A stretch of 64,000 nucleotides of DNA from Bacillota bacterium (lineage in GTDB: Bacteria > Bacillota > Clostridia > Christensenellales > Aristaeellaceae). Positions 34,085-43,075 of this stretch are shown piece after piece (within the stretch, counting starts at the first letter, position 1; every line of letters starts with the position of its first letter). The translations under genes were made by a program, and so were the position numbers. The DNA lies in NCBI GenBank assembly GCA_023436585.1, contig JAEZIN010000028.1, positions 1 through 64,000 on the forward strand. The letters are read 5' to 3'. Under the pieces are notes generated by a model. That model had not been told where the DNA came from. It made no database searches and was given only the letters and a program-made list of their open reading frames with translations.

Positions 34085-34140
34085 CACCCTGCCATATTGT
34101 CGGATAGACAGATATGGCAGGGTGTTCTTTCGTGTTTTAT
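34085..34140. terminator. Strong terminator after typA
   Basis: CACCCTGCCATAT (34085-34097) pairs perfectly with ATATGGCAGGGTG (34112-34124), with extra pairing TGTC/GACA inside the loop, followed by TTCTTTCGTGTTTT. It separates typA from the convergent minus-strand operon. Confidence 0.85.
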
Positions 34141-34153
34141 GCTTTCATTTGTA

Positions 34154-35494
34154 TTAAATTGTACTGTCGTTGTCCACTTCCTCATCGTCAGACAGATATT
34201 GCGCAGACATGAGCATGCCGTCTGAACACCGGATGTTTACAGCGTATGTGCCGCCGTCCTTCATGCTGACATCGAAGGATATATACGCTTCCATGCTGTC
34301 GCTGTTGGCTTCGCCGCCTGTTGGTGATGCGGATGCGGCTTCTTCATGGGTCAATCTGGATACTGCTTTCATGGCCATGTCCATATAACGCGTGTCATGA
34401 ATGTCGGGCGAGGGCGGAACAGCAGCAGCGCCGGGTGTGTATGGATAGGATGTCCATTGATCTATGTACAGTATTTTCCCGCTTGACCTTAGGGCGGTCA
34501 CACTGTACTCCGTTTTCTTACCATTCACCAGTGCTGACTTGAACTCTGCAAACAAGCGGATCTCGCCGGTCAAATCATTCTGCGAATACCATAGGCATGT
34601 GTTCTTCGCGGACATGGGCATGCCCAAATTCTTCTCCAAAAGCGATCGCATTTTTGCTTTATCTTTCGCCGGATTCAGGTCATTATTTTGCGTGGGGGTT
34701 ACAATGGTATAGCCGTCTTCTTCGGGGTCCAGGAACATGGTTTGCAAAAGCTCTTCGTCTGTCATTTCCCGAACGGGATAGAAAACAAATGTGTGAAAGG
34801 TCTTTGCTTCAGATGAATATATACGAATGCCGCATATACCGCTGACCGGTAATTTCGCAGGTGTTAAGCCCGCGGACTCATAAGACTCAGGACGCAGCCC
34901 ATCCATCCTTACACGGTTGAGCAAATTGGAACATCTTTCTTTCTCGCCTGCGGAAAGATAGCGGTTAAAGTAGGTGTAGAACCAGCGCGCGCAATTTTTT
35001 GTGGTCAAGGTGTCATCTGTGAAGGGCACGCCATTCTTTTCGCCGTATGCAATCAGCATAAGCAGTTCCTCATCTGTTAGCACCGTATCCGGAAGTAAGT
35101 AGTATTCTGTCATGCCCGCAAATGCTTTGGGATCAAGCGGCACAATGGCAAATCCCGATTCGTCCGGAAGGGAGGGTGCGCTGCTTTGGGGACGCAGCCC
35201 TTCCGCATACGCTTGAACCAGCTTGGATAGACGCCGTATTTCCACTTCCAGCAGCATCTTGCCATTTTCAAATAGACAACCATAATCGGACGCCACCGGG
35301 TAATTGTCGTATTTCTCCATGACAATGCTGATGTTCCCTGCCTCGGGCAGCGCCGTAACAGATGCCTCCTGTACCCCTGTTTCCGCATCGGCGCTTTTGA
35401 TGTAGGCCCACAGGCCGCCTAAGCAAAGGGTAATCAGCAGCATGGATATAAGGAGCACCGCGAAGGTTTGCTTCTTGTTCACTTTGGCTGGCAT
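34154..35494 (-). CDS. Tandem paralogue 1, membrane-anchored protein of unknown family
   Basis: A 446-residue protein anchored by one N-terminal helix (residues about 10-31, ending SADAE) with the remainder outside the cell. The most conserved block across the four copies is IVPLDPKAFAGMTEYYLLP, then LTDEELLMLIAYGEK, TTKNC and YLSAGEKER. A second TDEELL motif (REMTDEELL) and the C-terminal block WxxIxxxxV...DGGTYAVNIRCSDG follow. ATG 35494 is chosen for its 7-base spacing from AAGGAG. It is last in the probable six-gene operon with the kinase and regulator. No known family is recognised; no catalytic pattern stands out. Confidence 0.8.
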   Translation of the reverse strand: MPAKVNKKQTFAVLLISMLLITLCLGGLWAYIKSADAETGVQEASVTALPEAGNISIVMEKYDNYPVASDYGCLFENGKMLLEVEIRRLSKLVQAYAEGLRPQSSAPSLPDESGFAIVPLDPKAFAGMTEYYLLPDTVLTDEELLMLIAYGEKNGVPFTDDTLTTKNCARWFYTYFNRYLSAGEKERCSNLLNRVRMDGLRPESYESAGLTPAKLPVSGICGIRIYSSEAKTFHTFVFYPVREMTDEELLQTMFLDPEEDGYTIVTPTQNNDLNPAKDKAKMRSLLEKNLGMPMSAKNTCLWYSQNDLTGEIRLFAEFKSALVNGKKTEYSVTALRSSGKILYIDQWTSYPYTPGAAAVPPSPDIHDTRYMDMAMKAVSRLTHEEAASASPTGGEANSDSMEAYISFDVSMKDGGTYAVNIRCSDGMLMSAQYLSDDEEVDNDSTI

Positions 35495-35518
35495 GGTCAT
35501 TCTCCTTTCAGGCTTTGC

Positions 35519-36859
35519 TCACCATACGGAGTCAATGTCCGACTGTTTATCCCAGTGCCGTATATACACAACCGTTTCGTTTAAGATCAGAATCTGCACC
35601 ATGTATGTATCATCATTTTCCAGGCCGACTTCAACAGTTATGCAAGGCTCCCCCTTGTCACCCCTGCCTGTAATAGCTACCGGTTTCACGCTGGCAACTG
35701 GTACTTTGGTGATCATGGGCATCGTTTCGCGTGCGATGTCTACCCAGCGGGAATTTTTCAGTTCCTTTTCCAGCGAGGCTGTGTCATCCATGAAACGATA
35801 TTCATTCAAAAGATTTGTCGCCTGTGAGGAAGCATACAGGATATCTCCGCCGGCCTTATCCATATAGACGGTATAGCCGGTTTCCCTGCCGTTCACCAGG
35901 CCAGTTTTAAAGTATGCCATGGTGTGGATTTCGCCCGTTGCATCTTTCCGCTTATAGGTAAGCCGGATGTTTTCCGTGGCTATGGGCATATCCATTACGT
36001 CTTCCAGAAAGGCACGGATCTTTGCGGCGTCCTCCGACGGGTCAAAACCTTCTTCCTTTGCGGGATTCAGGTATGTAAACCCATCCATGTCCTTTTGATA
36101 CACGTAGTACAGGACAGTAAGCAGCTCTTCATCCGTCATTTCGCGAATGGGATACATCAAAAACATATCTGCCCCAAATATGGCAATGTCCATGCGGATG
36201 ACTCCCGCGCCGGATATCGGCAGGTTACTTGATGTCAGCTCTTTGTGAACGGTTTGCAGGCCTTCCATGCTTACGCGCCGCAGCAGGATATCCATCCTTT
36301 CGCTCTCGCCGGCGGACAGGTTGCGGTTTGATCTGGTATTGCAGCCTCGCATGCAGTTTTTCGTAGTCAAAGTGTCAGGCGTTATGGGCACACCCTTCTC
36401 CTCACCGTAATCAATCAGCATCAGCAATTCACCATTTGTAAGCTCATCTGCTGATAATAGATAGTATTCCGTCATACCTGCAAAAGCCTCGGGGTTCAGC
36501 GGGATGATGGCAATGGGGCCGCCTCCCGGAAGAGAGGGGGCTTTTGCGATGGGCCTCACGCCTTTCGCATAGGCTTTTTTCAGTTCCGCAAGACGCAGGA
36601 CCTCGCTCTTTTTAAGCGCTTTTCCCTGGTACCAGTAGTCATCGTCACTTGATGTCAGCAGTGGATAGTTGTCATACTTTTCAGCTGTAAATGCCATTTT
36701 GTATGCATCAGGGATTTGTGCCGGAGAGGTTTCCGTGATATCCGTTTCCGCGTCGGCGTTTTTCACATAGAACCACAGGCCGCCTGTGCAAAGGGTGATC
36801 AGCAGCACGGACAGCAGGAGCACCGCAAGGGTTTGCTTTTTGTTTGCTTTGGCTGGCAT
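35519..36859 (-). CDS. Tandem paralogue 2, membrane-anchored protein of unknown family
   Basis: A 446-residue paralogue of its neighbours, with an almost identical N-terminus (MPAKANKKQTLAVLLLSVLL) forming a single membrane anchor. The shared blocks are IIPLNPEAFAGMTEYYLL, LTNGELLMLIDYGEEKGV, TTKNCMRG, LSAGESER, REMTDEELL and a C-terminal DDTYMVQI. Identity to copy 1 is highest in the anchor and the GMTEYYLL core. ATG 36859 has AAGGAG 7 bases upstream. The gap to copy 1 is 24 bases, indicating one transcript. Confidence 0.8.
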   Translation of the reverse strand: MPAKANKKQTLAVLLLSVLLITLCTGGLWFYVKNADAETDITETSPAQIPDAYKMAFTAEKYDNYPLLTSSDDDYWYQGKALKKSEVLRLAELKKAYAKGVRPIAKAPSLPGGGPIAIIPLNPEAFAGMTEYYLLSADELTNGELLMLIDYGEEKGVPITPDTLTTKNCMRGCNTRSNRNLSAGESERMDILLRRVSMEGLQTVHKELTSSNLPISGAGVIRMDIAIFGADMFLMYPIREMTDEELLTVLYYVYQKDMDGFTYLNPAKEEGFDPSEDAAKIRAFLEDVMDMPIATENIRLTYKRKDATGEIHTMAYFKTGLVNGRETGYTVYMDKAGGDILYASSQATNLLNEYRFMDDTASLEKELKNSRWVDIARETMPMITKVPVASVKPVAITGRGDKGEPCITVEVGLENDDTYMVQILILNETVVYIRHWDKQSDIDSVW

Positions 36860-36906
36860 GGTCATACTCCTTTCGTGTATCGGCTTTTGCTCACTCCGCA
36901 CGGAAA

Positions 36907-38268
36907 TCACCACGAATTGGCCATCAGCCATTCAAAGGGGTCGGGGCCAACGGGCGCGTATAGGATATAGTTGATCCCGCCGTCGGACAAGCGGATGGCC
37001 AGCGCGTAGCAGCCGCCGTCCTGCATGTTCACAATGTACTGGATGCAGGGGACCCGCCCGGCATCTCCCAGCATGAAGGTATCGGCCTCCACCTTTTCAA
37101 TGCCAGTTGTGTCGATTCGTTCCACGGTTTTCCGCGCTATTTCCGCCCACTTGGGATCGTTGAAGACCTTCTCATCCTCGGGCATTTCTACTGAATCCTC
37201 GCCGGGGCTGTTTGGACCTTCCAAGGTGACCATCAGGGTCAGAAGCATTCTGTCCGGATACTTGGCCGCCACATAGTATCTTGTCTTTTTTCCGTCCGCC
37301 AGAGCGGTTTCGAAGGTGCCATCCAGATGGATTTCGCCGGTCGCTTCCTTTCGGATATAGGTATTGCGGGTGGGAACGGCCGACAGGGGCATTTTGGATA
37401 CATCCTCCAGCACGGAGCGTATCCAGGCCTTGTCTTCCGTGGGGTTGAAGCCTTCCTTCGTGGCATCCAGCCAGGCATATTCATCTGCCAGGGGGATGGA
37501 ATCGATGTACGCCTGATAAAGAAGCTCCTCATCCGTCATCTCCCTGAAGGGATAGATGGTGAAAACTTGCGTGCTGCCATCAGCCTTTGGGGGCAGCGGA
37601 ATATGCGCAGCGCCAGCAACGGGCAGGGATATGGCGGGCGCCGATTTAGAATCGGGCGTAAGGCCTTCTTCCATGCACCGGCGGGCAAGACGTATCACCC
37701 GATCCCTTTCCCTGGCGGAATACATGCGGTTCATCGGATAATCGCTGTAGCCCCTGGTGCTGTTTTTCACAGTCAGCGTATCTTTGGTAAAGGTCTCGGC
37801 TTTTTGCGCGCTGTAGGCGATCAACTGCAGAAGCTGCTCGTCGGTTAAAATCGTTTCGGGCAGGAAGTAGTACTCCGTCATGCCGCCAAAGCCATTGGGG
37901 TCCAGGGGCAGGATGGCAAAGCCTGTTTCGGCGGGAAGCGTTGGCGCGGCGCTTCCCGGCCGCTTTCCATCCGCGTATTCCGACTGAAGCTTTTCAAGCC
38001 GGCCTTTTTCTTCGTACATCAGCCCGAAGCCGCCGGTCCATGTATCGATGTCGCCCGTTTCCTCAACCGGGGGAGGGCTGTCATACTTTTCCCTGGTGAT
38101 GAACGCGTTTTCGGCCTGGGGGAGATTGGCTGCGGCTGCCTCCTGTATGCCAAACTTCGCGTCGGCGCTTTGGATGTAGGCCCACAGGCCGCCTGTGCAG
38201 ATGGCGACCAGGACAAGGGCGGTCAAGAGGACAAAAATGGCTTGCTTCCTGCCTGCTTTTGCCTGCAT
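36907..38268 (-). CDS. Tandem paralogue 3, membrane-anchored protein of unknown family
   Basis: A 453-residue paralogue: anchor KQAIFVLLTALVLVAICTGGLWAY, then IQSADAK, ILPLDPNGFGGMTEYYFLP, LTDEQLLQLIAYSAQ, TVKNSTRG, REMTDEELL and the C-terminal DGGCYALAIRLSDG. The double-Pro stretch SPPPVEE after the anchor differs from the other copies. AAGGAG lies 8 bases before the ATG. The gap to copy 2 is 47 bases. Confidence 0.8.
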   Translation of the reverse strand: MQAKAGRKQAIFVLLTALVLVAICTGGLWAYIQSADAKFGIQEAAAANLPQAENAFITREKYDSPPPVEETGDIDTWTGGFGLMYEEKGRLEKLQSEYADGKRPGSAAPTLPAETGFAILPLDPNGFGGMTEYYFLPETILTDEQLLQLIAYSAQKAETFTKDTLTVKNSTRGYSDYPMNRMYSARERDRVIRLARRCMEEGLTPDSKSAPAISLPVAGAAHIPLPPKADGSTQVFTIYPFREMTDEELLYQAYIDSIPLADEYAWLDATKEGFNPTEDKAWIRSVLEDVSKMPLSAVPTRNTYIRKEATGEIHLDGTFETALADGKKTRYYVAAKYPDRMLLTLMVTLEGPNSPGEDSVEMPEDEKVFNDPKWAEIARKTVERIDTTGIEKVEADTFMLGDAGRVPCIQYIVNMQDGGCYALAIRLSDGGINYILYAPVGPDPFEWLMANSW

Positions 38269-38376
38269 GGGGTTCTCCTTTCCTGTAGGGGAGCATCTTC
38301 AATTTTGCGGCTTATTTCTATTGGTTATATGCGTGCCATAGCGTGGCACCTCGCCCGGTGAGGCCATGAAAGCAGG

Positions 38377-39720
38377 TTACCAGCTGGTATCTATCTCGAC
38401 CTGCCCCTTGTGAAGTAGCTGCACGGTGAGCACCATGCCATCGGAAAACTGCACTACCACATTATAGGTATCGTCGTTTTTCAAGATCACGCGGAAAACC
38501 CCGCATGCCTGCCTTTCGTTTCCGGCGTACGCATAGCCCTCCGCCTCTACGCGATCTACGGGATCGGCGTTGCACTTTGCAACTGCTTGGATGGTGATAT
38601 CCTTCCAGCGGGTATCATGCAGCTCCACCTTTGGCGGAACTGGCATCTTGTCTATGTTATTATCCGGGAAGGCCAGGTCATCGACTTCTTGAGAAATGCA
38701 CAAGGGTGACCACGTGTTAAGGTCCAGGGAAATGGAGTAATCGGTCCTCTTGCCGTTAATCCTGGCGGATTCAAAGGTTGCAGTTAAGCGGATTTCCCCC
38801 GTGGAATCCTGGCGCTTGTAGCCCAAGAGCGTCAATTTAGCCGAGGCGGGCATTTGAAGCACATCGCTTAGCAGCGCCCGTACCTTTTGAGCGTCCAATG
38901 CCGGGTTTAAATCCGTTTCCTTCGCCGGGCTTAAAAGGGTGAACCCTTCATCCATACGGAGTGTGTAAAAGTCTTGCAGGAGTTCTTCATCAGTAAGCGC
39001 TCTGAGCGGGTAGAGGGCAAACATCTCTATGCCATACGCATACATATTCAGCGGGATGTACGCAACGCCGGTGAGGGGCTTGGAAGGATCGGGAGTGATG
39101 CTTTCCGGCCTTTTTAGCCCTTCCTGAATGGCGCGCTGCGCAAGATTGGCATAGCGCCCCAACTCGCCCGCGGAGAACTGGCGGCTCGTCATGGAATCGC
39201 TGCCACGCATGCTGTTTCTCACAGTCAGCGTTTCCGCGGTGAAGGGCTTGCCCGTTCTCTCGCCATAATCGATGAGCTGCAAAAGCTGTTCGTCCCCCAG
39301 CATCGACTTGGGTAGAAAGTAGTATGCCGTTTCGCCGCCGAAGCTTAATGGATCAAGGGGCAGGATGGCCAATGTGTTGTTTTGGGGCAAGGTAAGTGCC
39401 GTCTCCGTGGGCCGTGTACCGTTCGCGTACGCTTCCTTCATGGCCGCAAGCCGTTCTTTTTCAATTTCCATCAGCCCGAAACCCAGGGCCCAAATTTTAT
39501 AACCTTTGGTTTCTTGATGCGGGGGAAAGTTGTCGTACTTTTCCATGGTGATGGTGATTCCATCCTCCCCGGGGATTTGGGCCAGGGAGGTTTCCGTGAC
39601 ACCCGTTTCCGCGTCGGCGCTTTTGACATAGCTCCACAGGCCGCCGATGCACAGGGCAAGAAGCACAAGGGATATCAGCAGTACCCATAAGGCCTGTTTT
39701 TTGCTTGCTTTTGTCTGCAT
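38377..39720 (-). CDS. Tandem paralogue 4, membrane-anchored protein of unknown family
   Basis: A 447-residue paralogue, first after the histidine kinase. Anchor KQALWVLLISLVLLALCIGG, then ILPLDPLSFGGETAYYFLP (Glu-Thr-Ala in place of Met-Thr-Glu), MLGDEQLLQLIDYGERTGK, TVRNSMRG, FSAGELGR, RALTDEELL and a C-terminal DDTYNVVVQFSDG. ATG 39720 is chosen, with AAGGAG 8-9 bases upstream; it begins 60 bases after the kinase stop. Small hairpins (around 38335-38365) lie in the 108-base gap before copy 3 and could modulate downstream expression. Confidence 0.8.
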   Translation of the reverse strand: MQTKASKKQALWVLLISLVLLALCIGGLWSYVKSADAETGVTETSLAQIPGEDGITITMEKYDNFPPHQETKGYKIWALGFGLMEIEKERLAAMKEAYANGTRPTETALTLPQNNTLAILPLDPLSFGGETAYYFLPKSMLGDEQLLQLIDYGERTGKPFTAETLTVRNSMRGSDSMTSRQFSAGELGRYANLAQRAIQEGLKRPESITPDPSKPLTGVAYIPLNMYAYGIEMFALYPLRALTDEELLQDFYTLRMDEGFTLLSPAKETDLNPALDAQKVRALLSDVLQMPASAKLTLLGYKRQDSTGEIRLTATFESARINGKRTDYSISLDLNTWSPLCISQEVDDLAFPDNNIDKMPVPPKVELHDTRWKDITIQAVAKCNADPVDRVEAEGYAYAGNERQACGVFRVILKNDDTYNVVVQFSDGMVLTVQLLHKGQVEIDTSW

Positions 39721-39780
39721 ATGTTTATCTCCTTCCGTAATGCCTGGGTTCATTGTACCTTTTCAAGCATTGCGGAGTAT

Positions 39781-41130
39781 TCACGCGGTTGTAACGGAGT
39801 TGTCAAATGTAAGGCTGGCGGTGGTGCCCTCTCCCGGCTGGGAAGAAAGTGTAAGCTGTGCGTCCAAAAGCTCCGCGGCCTGCTTGACAAGCGTCAGCCC
39901 CAGCCCCGCGCCGCCGGCCCGGCGTGTGCGGGCCTTATCCGCCTTGTAAAAGGGGTCGCAGGCCCTTTGCAGCTGTTCCTGCGTCATACCGATGCCCGTG
40001 TCGCGGACGAAAAGCCCGTCCGGCGCGCCGGTGAATGTGACGGAGCCGCCGGGGCCGCATGCGGTCAGTGCGTTTTGCAAAAGGTTCCCCGCAATCAAAA
40101 GCAGCAAGGCTTCGTCTCCTAACCACACACCTTCCTGCGCCGAGGCGGTAAGTGTGACGCCCTTTTGTTCATACAGGGGCTTGGCGCGGTTCTCGGCTTC
40201 CTTTACCAGTGCTTGAATATCCACGCTGCCAAGCTCCGCCCCGTCGTGACTTAAACGGGTGAGTGTCATCAGCGTTTCATCCAGGTTTTTTAACCGCTTG
40301 GCTTCCCCGGCGATGTAAGAAAGAGCCTTCTGCCTTTCCTCCTCCCCGGCGTCCACACTTTGCAGGTACCGGGCATAGCCCATGACGGCGGTGAGTGGCG
40401 TGCGCATTTCGTGGGCCAGGCTGTCGATGAAAAGCTGCTTGCGTTCCGCCTGCTCCTTTAATTCATCCTCCCGCGTTTTGACCGCCTCCGCCATTTTTTC
40501 AAACTGCCGGGCCAGTTCCGCCGTTTCATCGTGACCATTGGTAGGCAGCGAGACGGAATAATCTCCGGAGGCGATCTTCGCCGCGGCCTTTTGCAGTTTG
40601 CCGATGGGGCGCATGATGATTTTGGTAATGACCAGCACGCTGACGAGAATCAGCGCGGAGCCGATAATGCAAAGCACCAGCGCCAGGGAAAGAAGCCTGT
40701 CCCGGTTGCTGTACAGAAGGCTCAGGTCGCGCTCGTATAAAAGCGTGAGTGTGTCATTTAAGCGCTGGGCGATGAGCAGCTTTTTGTCCCGAAGGAAATA
40801 GCGGCGGGCGTTTTCCGTCGGCAAAATCTCCGGCTCCTTCACCTCTTCGCCCCACAAGGTGCGCCCGTCTTGCAGCATGGACAGCGTGACGCCCTGGGCC
40901 TTGTAAAACGCCTCCTGCTTGGCCATTTCATCCCGCAAGGGCTGCAGTTCGAGGTCCTTGGCGCGCTGGTAGATAGACGAGGCAATGATGGCCGCCTCCG
41001 TCAGTGCCCTGTCCTTTTCTGTTGTCACGGCCGACAGAAAGCTTTGCTGGATGATGATTCCCGTGCCCAGGCTCAATAAAAGCAAAAATACCGCCAGCAT
41101 CATGAGCAGCAGCCTGTGTTTCATTTTCAT
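39781..41130 (-). CDS. Membrane sensor histidine kinase
   Basis: A 449-residue kinase with two membrane helices (about residues 7-29 and 153-175) flanking an extracellular sensor of about 120 residues that contains DGRTLWGEEVKE. HAMP follows (IMRPIGKLQKAAAKIASGDYSV), then HisKA with AHEMRTPLTAVMGYARYL (His near 244) and HATPase boxes NLLQNAL, DTGIGM and AGLGLTLVKQ. Its ATG overlaps the response-regulator stop (ATGA), implying cotranslation. It probably responds to a cell-surface signal and, with its regulator, may control the four paralogues downstream. Confidence 0.93.
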   Translation of the reverse strand: MKMKHRLLLMMLAVFLLLLSLGTGIIIQQSFLSAVTTEKDRALTEAAIIASSIYQRAKDLELQPLRDEMAKQEAFYKAQGVTLSMLQDGRTLWGEEVKEPEILPTENARRYFLRDKKLLIAQRLNDTLTLLYERDLSLLYSNRDRLLSLALVLCIIGSALILVSVLVITKIIMRPIGKLQKAAAKIASGDYSVSLPTNGHDETAELARQFEKMAEAVKTREDELKEQAERKQLFIDSLAHEMRTPLTAVMGYARYLQSVDAGEEERQKALSYIAGEAKRLKNLDETLMTLTRLSHDGAELGSVDIQALVKEAENRAKPLYEQKGVTLTASAQEGVWLGDEALLLLIAGNLLQNALTACGPGGSVTFTGAPDGLFVRDTGIGMTQEQLQRACDPFYKADKARTRRAGGAGLGLTLVKQAAELLDAQLTLSSQPGEGTTASLTFDNSVTTA

Positions 41131-41792
41131 TGGGAGTCCCTCCCCATGGGCGTGAAGCGGTAGCCGAACTTGTATACTGTTTCAATGCAGTCGGCGTTCA
41201 TCTTGCGCCTAAGGCGCTGTATGTGCACATCCACCGTTCTTGTTTCGCCCGCGTAATCATAGCCCCAGGCCATGCGCAAAAGCTGCTCCCGGCTTAGGGC
41301 GATGTTCCGCTGGCTGACGAGTATGCGCAATAGATCATACTCCTGGGCGGTCAGCATCATGGTCTGCCCATCCCAAGACACCTGACGGCCCTGGAAATCC
41401 ACTTTGAGATGCTTGTCCTGATAGACTTCCTGCTGCCGGCCCAGCCGGCGCAGCACCGCATCGATGCGGGCCAGCACCTCCGCCGGTTCAAAGGGCTTCA
41501 ATATGTAATCATCCGCCCCCATTTGCAGCCCGCGTACACGGTCGGAGACCGCCGTTTTGGCGGTTAAAAAGATTACCGGCACACCTTGCTCAAAGCACTT
41601 TTGGGCCAGGGTAAACCCGTCCCGCCCCGGCAGCATGATATCCAGCAGCGCGATATCCGCGCCTTTTGTAAGCTCCGCCTCCGCGGCAAAGGCGTCCTCC
41701 GCCAGTAGGGCGGTATGGCCCACCAAACATAAATGCATCTGGATCAGATCCCGGATCGCCGCCTCGTCGTCCACCACAAGCACACGCGCCAA
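41127..41792 (-). CDS. OmpR/PhoB-family response regulator
   Basis: A 221-residue regulator: receiver domain (residues 1-115) with acidic pocket VVDDE, phospho-Asp in ALLDIMLPGRDG, and Lys in ILKPFEPAEV, followed by an OmpR-type winged helix (about 125-221) with LTAQEYDLLRILV and RTVDVHIQRLRRKM. TTG 41792 is preferred, with AGGGAG 8 bases upstream, giving the standard family start; ATG 41816 is an alternative. First gene of the probable six-gene operon. Its target sites are unknown. Confidence 0.92.
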   Translation of the reverse strand: MARVLVVDDEAAIRDLIQMHLCLVGHTALLAEDAFAAEAELTKGADIALLDIMLPGRDGFTLAQKCFEQGVPVIFLTAKTAVSDRVRGLQMGADDYILKPFEPAEVLARIDAVLRRLGRQQEVYQDKHLKVDFQGRQVSWDGQTMMLTAQEYDLLRILVSQRNIALSREQLLRMAWGYDYAGETRTVDVHIQRLRRKMNADCIETVYKFGYRFTPMGRDSQ

Positions 41793-41864
41793 GAATCCCA
41801 CTCCCTTTCCATACATTCCTATTCTACCATATATTGGGCCCATATCATGTAACAGTGTTGTAAA

Positions 41865-41920
41865 CCAAAGGGCGCAGCCCTTTGGAATCCCGCCCAAGGG
41901 ATACATCCCTTGGGAATCCC
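41865..41920. repeat. Dispersed tandem-hairpin repeat
   Basis: CCAAAGGGC/GCCCTTTGG (41865-41873, 41877-41885) then CCCAAGGG/CCCTTGGG (41893-41900, 41907-41914), each followed by AATCCC. It lies between the response-regulator start and parA, in the gene-free stretch 41793-42191. Confidence 0.7.
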
Positions 41921-41996
41921 CTGTTTTGTATGGAGAGACAAGATGTAACAAAGCGCTGGATGTGGTGCATTGCTGCGCATATACGCACTGGAATCA

Positions 41997-42045
41997 CCAC
42001 CTCATCAGTCACCTTCGGTGACAGCATCCCCTCAAGGGGAAGCCC
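41997..42045. repeat. Dispersed palindromic repeat, single arm
   Basis: Starts CCACCTCATC and contains GTCACCTTCGGTGAC and CCCCTCAAGGGG. This is the left-arm type of the element at 25311-25353, in inverse orientation. Confidence 0.65.
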
Positions 42046-42070
42046 AGACTCAATATATTTGATGGATATG

Positions 42071-42126
42071 GGGATTCCAAAGGGGCTTTGTCCCTTTGGC
42101 GGGCTTGCCAAGGGCAGAGCCCTTGG
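42071..42126. repeat. Dispersed tandem-hairpin repeat, inverted copy
   Basis: Reads GGGATTCCAAAGGG...CCCTTTGG then CCAAGGGC/GCCCTTGG, which is the inverted orientation of the units at 33996 and 41865. It ends just before the parA promoter. Confidence 0.7.
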
Positions 42127-42130
42127 CCGC

Positions 42131-42159
42131 TTTACATTGCAGCCAAAACCCGCTACAAT
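42131..42159 (+). promoter_or_regulatory. SigmaA promoter of parA-parB
   Basis: TTTACA (42131-42136) and TACAAT (42154-42159) are 17 bases apart, 32 bases before the parA ATG. Confidence 0.7.
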
Positions 42160-42191
42160 AGGATAGGGTTCGACCCGGAGAGGATACATGT

Positions 42192-42956
42192 ATGGGCAAA
42201 ATCATAGCGGTTACCAACCAAAAAGGCGGCGTAGGCAAGACCACCACCACCGTCAACCTTTCGGCCTGCCTGGCTGAGGCGGGGCAGAAGGTGCTGGCTG
42301 TGGATTTTGACCCCCAGGGCAACACCACCAGCGGGCTGGGGTTAAAGGCCGGGGGAAAAAGCGCCTACGAGGCGCTGGTGGGGCAGGCGGAACTGAAGGC
42401 CTGCATCGTATCCACCCGCGTCAAGGGGCTGGATTTGCTGCCTGCCGATATCCGCCTGGCCGGAGCGGAGGTGGAGCTGGTGAACCTGCAAAACCGCGAA
42501 TACCGCTTGAAAACCGCATTACAGACCGTGTCCGCTTCGTATGATTTTGTATTGATCGACTGCCCCCCGTCCTTGGGGCTTTTGACTGTCAACGCACTGG
42601 CCGCGGCCACCAGGGTGCTGGTGCCCATCCAGTGTGAGTACTATGCGCTGGAGGGCGTCACGTCGCTGATGAACACCATCAGCCGTGTGAACAAGACCAT
42701 CAACCCTTCGCTGGACATAGAGGGAATTCTGCTTACCATGCTGGACGGGCGAACGAACCTGGGCCTGCAGGTGGTGGACCAGGTAAAGCGGCGCTTTAAA
42801 AACAAGGTGTACTCCGTCACCATACCGCGCAGCGTGCGCCTGGGGGAAGCGCCCAGCCACGGGCTGCCCATCCACATGTATGACAGCCGCAGCGCCGGGG
42901 CAGAAGCGTACCGGGCGCTGGCCAGGGAAGTTATGGAGAGAAACGGGGTCCGGTAA
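42192..42956 (+). CDS. parA: Chromosome-partitioning ATPase ParA (Soj)
   Basis: A 254-residue Walker-type ATPase of the Soj/MinD superfamily. The deviant Walker A motif QKGGVGKTTTTVNL (residues 10-23) is intact, as is the Walker B region FVLIDCPPSLG (about 117-127). Short length with no N-terminal DNA-binding extension is typical of chromosomal ParA. GAGAGGA precedes the ATG by about 7 bases. The parB gene follows after 119 bases. The usual oriC neighbours (rnpA, mnmE, mnmG, rsmG) are not in this window. Confidence 0.95.
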   Translation: MGKIIAVTNQKGGVGKTTTTVNLSACLAEAGQKVLAVDFDPQGNTTSGLGLKAGGKSAYEALVGQAELKACIVSTRVKGLDLLPADIRLAGAEVELVNLQNREYRLKTALQTVSASYDFVLIDCPPSLGLLTVNALAAATRVLVPIQCEYYALEGVTSLMNTISRVNKTINPSLDIEGILLTMLDGRTNLGLQVVDQVKRRFKNKVYSVTIPRSVRLGEAPSHGLPIHMYDSRSAGAEAYRALAREVMERNGVR

Positions 42957-43075
42957 GGGATTTTAATACCAACAAGGGGCTGTTTTGGCACGATACGGTG
43001 CGTGGAGCGAAATATCGCGCGCCGCGTGTGTAGACGTGCTTTTGGTTGGTAGACGATATGGCGGGAAGTGTTTGC

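Noticed and set aside
34154..39720. Four paralogues as a phage or insertion-element array
   Set aside because: No transposase, integrase or terminal repeats; uniform operon spacing and good ribosome sites indicate cellular genes.
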